Assembly (NCBI GenBank): GCA_018712885.1
Contig: DVGE01000319.1
Coordinates: 1 to 7,132, forward strand
Direction: 5' to 3'
From: Candidatus Pullichristensenella stercoripullorum
Lineage (GTDB): Bacteria > Bacillota > Clostridia > Christensenellales > Aristaeellaceae
Length of the DNA stretch: 7,132 nucleotides
Shown here piece by piece: positions 5,500 to 7,132 of the stretch. Each line of letters opens with the position of its first letter. Within the stretch, counting starts at the first letter, position 1. The notes under the pieces are model-generated. The model ran no database searches. It was not told the DNA's origin and worked only from the letters and a program-made list of their open reading frames with translations. Position numbers and translations under genes: made by a program.

Positions 5500-5970
5500 T
5501 CAGGCTTTCTCCGCCCGCCACGGGGCGAAAACGGCCTCATTGAGCGGCACGCCGTCTGTTTCCAGCTCCACATCGCGCGCCTCGTCCTCCTCCGCGCGGC
5601 GCAGCGTCAGGCGCACGCAGGGATGGGCGGCGAGATCGACCGTCTCCGGCCACTCCACCAGGCACACGCCCGCGCCGCCAAACCATTCGGAAAGACCGGC
5701 GGCCTCGAACTCGTCCGGGCCGGAGAGACGGTAGAGGTCGAAGTGGTACACGGGCACGCGGCCTTCGTAGGGGAACATGATGGTGAAGGAAGGGCTGGGC
5801 ATCGGGCCTTCCACGCCCAGCGCGCGCGCCGCGCCCCGGGCGAGCACGGACTTGCCCGTGCCCAGGTCTCCCGAGAGCAGCAGCGTATCGCCCGGGCGCA
5901 AACACGCGCCCAGCGCCCGGCCGAGGGCGAAAGTATCGTCCTGCGAGCGCGTCTTCAAGCGCAAAGCCAT
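5500..5970 (-). CDS. tsaE: tRNA threonylcarbamoyladenosine biosynthesis ATPase TsaE
   Basis: TsaE is a P-loop ATPase that works with TsaB and TsaD in the cytosol to allow repeated t6A synthesis on tRNA. The 156-residue protein has all family marks in order: Walker A GDLGTGKS (34-41), SPSFT (59-63, the switch-like segment usually written SPTFT), YHFDLYRL (75-82), an acidic LSEWF region (93-97) and the Walker-B-like VCLVEWPE (102-109). The length is typical. The ATG start (5968-5970) has only a weak Shine-Dalgarno site (AGG 4 bases upstream). It lies 30 bases after the amidohydrolase stop, with no promoter or terminator visible between, so it may be co-transcribed with the amidohydrolase. The stop lies 26 bases before the preferred tsaB start. 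Confidence 0.93.
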   Translation of the reverse strand: MALRLKTRSQDDTFALGRALGACLRPGDTLLLSGDLGTGKSVLARGAARALGVEGPMPSPSFTIMFPYEGRVPVYHFDLYRLSGPDEFEAAGLSEWFGGAGVCLVEWPETVDLAAHPCVRLTLRRAEEDEARDVELETDGVPLNEAVFAPWRAEKA

Positions 5971-6000
5971 GGTGCCTGATCCCTTCCCATCGTCGTTTTG

Positions 6001-7132
6001 TCAGTTTCGCTCGTAGGCGATCTCGCCGTTTACGAGCACCAGCGAGGCATGCGTGCGCGTTTCCAGCGGATGGCCGTCGAAGAGCACGAGATCCGCGTCC
6101 TTGCCGGGCGCGAGCGAACCGATGCGGTCCGCAAGGCCGATGACCTCGGCGGCGTTGATGGTGATGGCGCGCAGAGCCTCCATCTCCGGCAGGCCCTCGC
6201 GCACGCAGAGACCCGCCTCCACCGGCAGATACTGCTCGGGGATAACGCCGTGATCGGTCATCAGGGCGAACTTGACGCCCGCGCGGTGGAGGATAGCCGG
6301 GGCCTTCATCGTCAGGTTCTTCAGCTCCGGCTTGCTGCGGTCGCAGAGGAGCGGGCCGAGGATGACGCCCACGCCCGCCTCACGCAACTCGTCGGCGATC
6401 AGATGGCCCTCCGTGCAGTGCTCCACCGAGGCGCGCAGGTCAAATTCCTTGACAAGGCGGATGGCGGTGAGTATGTCGTCGGCGCGGTGGGCGTGCATCT
6501 TCAAAAGCAGCTCGCGGCGCAGCACCATGGCCAGCGCCTCGTTTTTGAGGTTGAAGGCGGGGCGCTTGTCCGCGTCCTTGCCGGCGCGCTTTTCCATGTA
6601 CTCGCGCGCCTCGTAGAAGGCCTCGCGCAGCACGGCGGCGGTGCCCATGCGCGTACCGGGGCGCTTGCCGTTCGAACCGTAGACGTGCTTCGGATTCTCG
6701 CCAAAGGCGGCCTTCATCGCCAAAGGCTCCTTGATGAGCATGGTTTTGAGCGACTTGCCGTGCGTCTTCATGGCGAGGAACTGGCCGCCGAGCACGTTGG
6801 CGCTGCCGGGGCCGGCGGCCACGCTCGTCACGCCGGCGCGGCAGGCTTCGGCAAAGCAGGGGTCGACGGGGTTGACCGCGTCCAGCGCCCGCAGCTGCGG
6901 GGTGACGGGATCAGTCGCCTCATTGCCGTCGCCGGTATCGTCGCGCTCGCCATCCGCCCAGAGGCCGATGTGCGTATGCGGATCGACAAAACCGGGGGTC
7001 ACGTAAGCGCCATGGGCGTCGATGACTTTCGCACCGGAGGCGGACAGGTTCGCGCCCGTGGCGACGATCTTGCCCGCTTCCATGAGCACGTCGCCGCCTT
7101 CGATATAGCCGTCGCCCTCCATGGTAAAGAGG
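6001..7132 (-). CDS. Metal-dependent amidohydrolase, N-terminus beyond right edge
   Basis: Amidohydrolases hydrolyse C-N or related bonds with one or two metal ions in a TIM barrel. The residues below are numbered from the Met at 7120-7122. The N-terminal beta-sandwich piece leads into GFVDPHTHIG (44-53) with the metal-binding His-x-His (49, 51). Further likely metal or active-site residues are in KMHAHRADD (208-216), VEHCTEGH (233-240) and MTDHG (288-292, Asp290). A KEPLAMKAAFG stretch lies at 131-141. The C-terminus, ADLVLFDGHPLETRTHASLVLVNGE (344-368), is the usual closing sandwich strand. The frame stays open through LFT to the window edge and the Met has no Shine-Dalgarno site, so the true start is outside; IFTM- or LFTM-type sequences usually sit about 10 residues into such proteins. 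It resembles the imidazolonepropionase/COG1228-like branch. The substrate is unknown. Confidence 0.85.
   Translation of the reverse strand, partial: LFTMEGDGYIEGGDVLMEAGKIVATGANLSASGAKVIDAHGAYVTPGFVDPHTHIGLWADGERDDTGDGNEATDPVTPQLRALDAVNPVDPCFAEACRAGVTSVAAGPGSANVLGGQFLAMKTHGKSLKTMLIKEPLAMKAAFGENPKHVYGSNGKRPGTRMGTAAVLREAFYEAREYMEKRAGKDADKRPAFNLKNEALAMVLRRELLLKMHAHRADDILTAIRLVKEFDLRASVEHCTEGHLIADELREAGVGVILGPLLCDRSKPELKNLTMKAPAILHRAGVKFALMTDHGVIPEQYLPVEAGLCVREGLPEMEALRAITINAAEVIGLADRIGSLAPGKDADLVLFDGHPLETRTHASLVLVNGEIAYERN

Noticed and set aside
7120..7122. ATG as the true start of the amidohydrolase
   Set aside because: No Shine-Dalgarno site precedes it, the frame stays open to the window edge, and family members have about ten more residues before this point.

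Overview
This window is a GC-rich, gene-dense stretch of a bacterial chromosome. Every convincing gene is on the minus strand, so transcription runs from the right edge to the left. Strong Shine-Dalgarno sites (AGGAGG, GGGAGG), tight spacing, and a tsaE-tsaB-rimI cluster beside a cell-wall-type ligase pair fit a GC-rich member of the Clostridia (Bacillota), perhaps gut-associated. That placement is inference from gene content and style, not from a marker gene.

In transcription order the right half holds four genes. They are an amidohydrolase cut by the right edge (6001-7132), the ATPase TsaE (5500-5970), TsaB (4766-5473) and the GNAT acetyltransferase RimI (4284-4769). TsaE and TsaB belong to the machinery that makes the N6-threonylcarbamoyl-adenosine (t6A) modification of tRNA. 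RimI is often encoded with them. The usual partner tsaD is not in the window.

In the 63-base gap after rimI is a near-consensus sigma-A-type promoter (TGGACA, 17-base spacer, TACAAT). It drives a compact set of four genes: an alpha/beta hydrolase (3447-4220), a membrane-anchored MurF-like Mur ligase (1835-3430), a divergent D-Ala-D-Ala-ligase-type ATP-grasp enzyme (622-1812) and a 96-residue protein of unknown function (322-612). A stem-loop with a short T run (271-313) follows and looks like the terminator of this set. Beyond it, the first 79 codons of a small membrane protein run off the left edge.

The most interesting part is this promoter-to-terminator cassette. The Mur ligase keeps the MurF catalytic core but has about 180 residues of membrane-spanning sequence where the soluble UDP-MurNAc-peptide-binding domain should be. 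Its ATP-grasp partner keeps the nucleotide site and the Glu-Ser-Tyr triad of D-Ala-D-Ala ligases, but departs from the usual sequence where the second D-alanine's carboxylate is bound. Together they could make and attach a dipeptide, or a related unit, to a membrane-located acceptor, rather than perform the standard cytoplasmic MurF/Ddl steps. This functional reading is inference. There are no RNA genes, mobile elements, CRISPR arrays or gene-free stretches over 300 bases.
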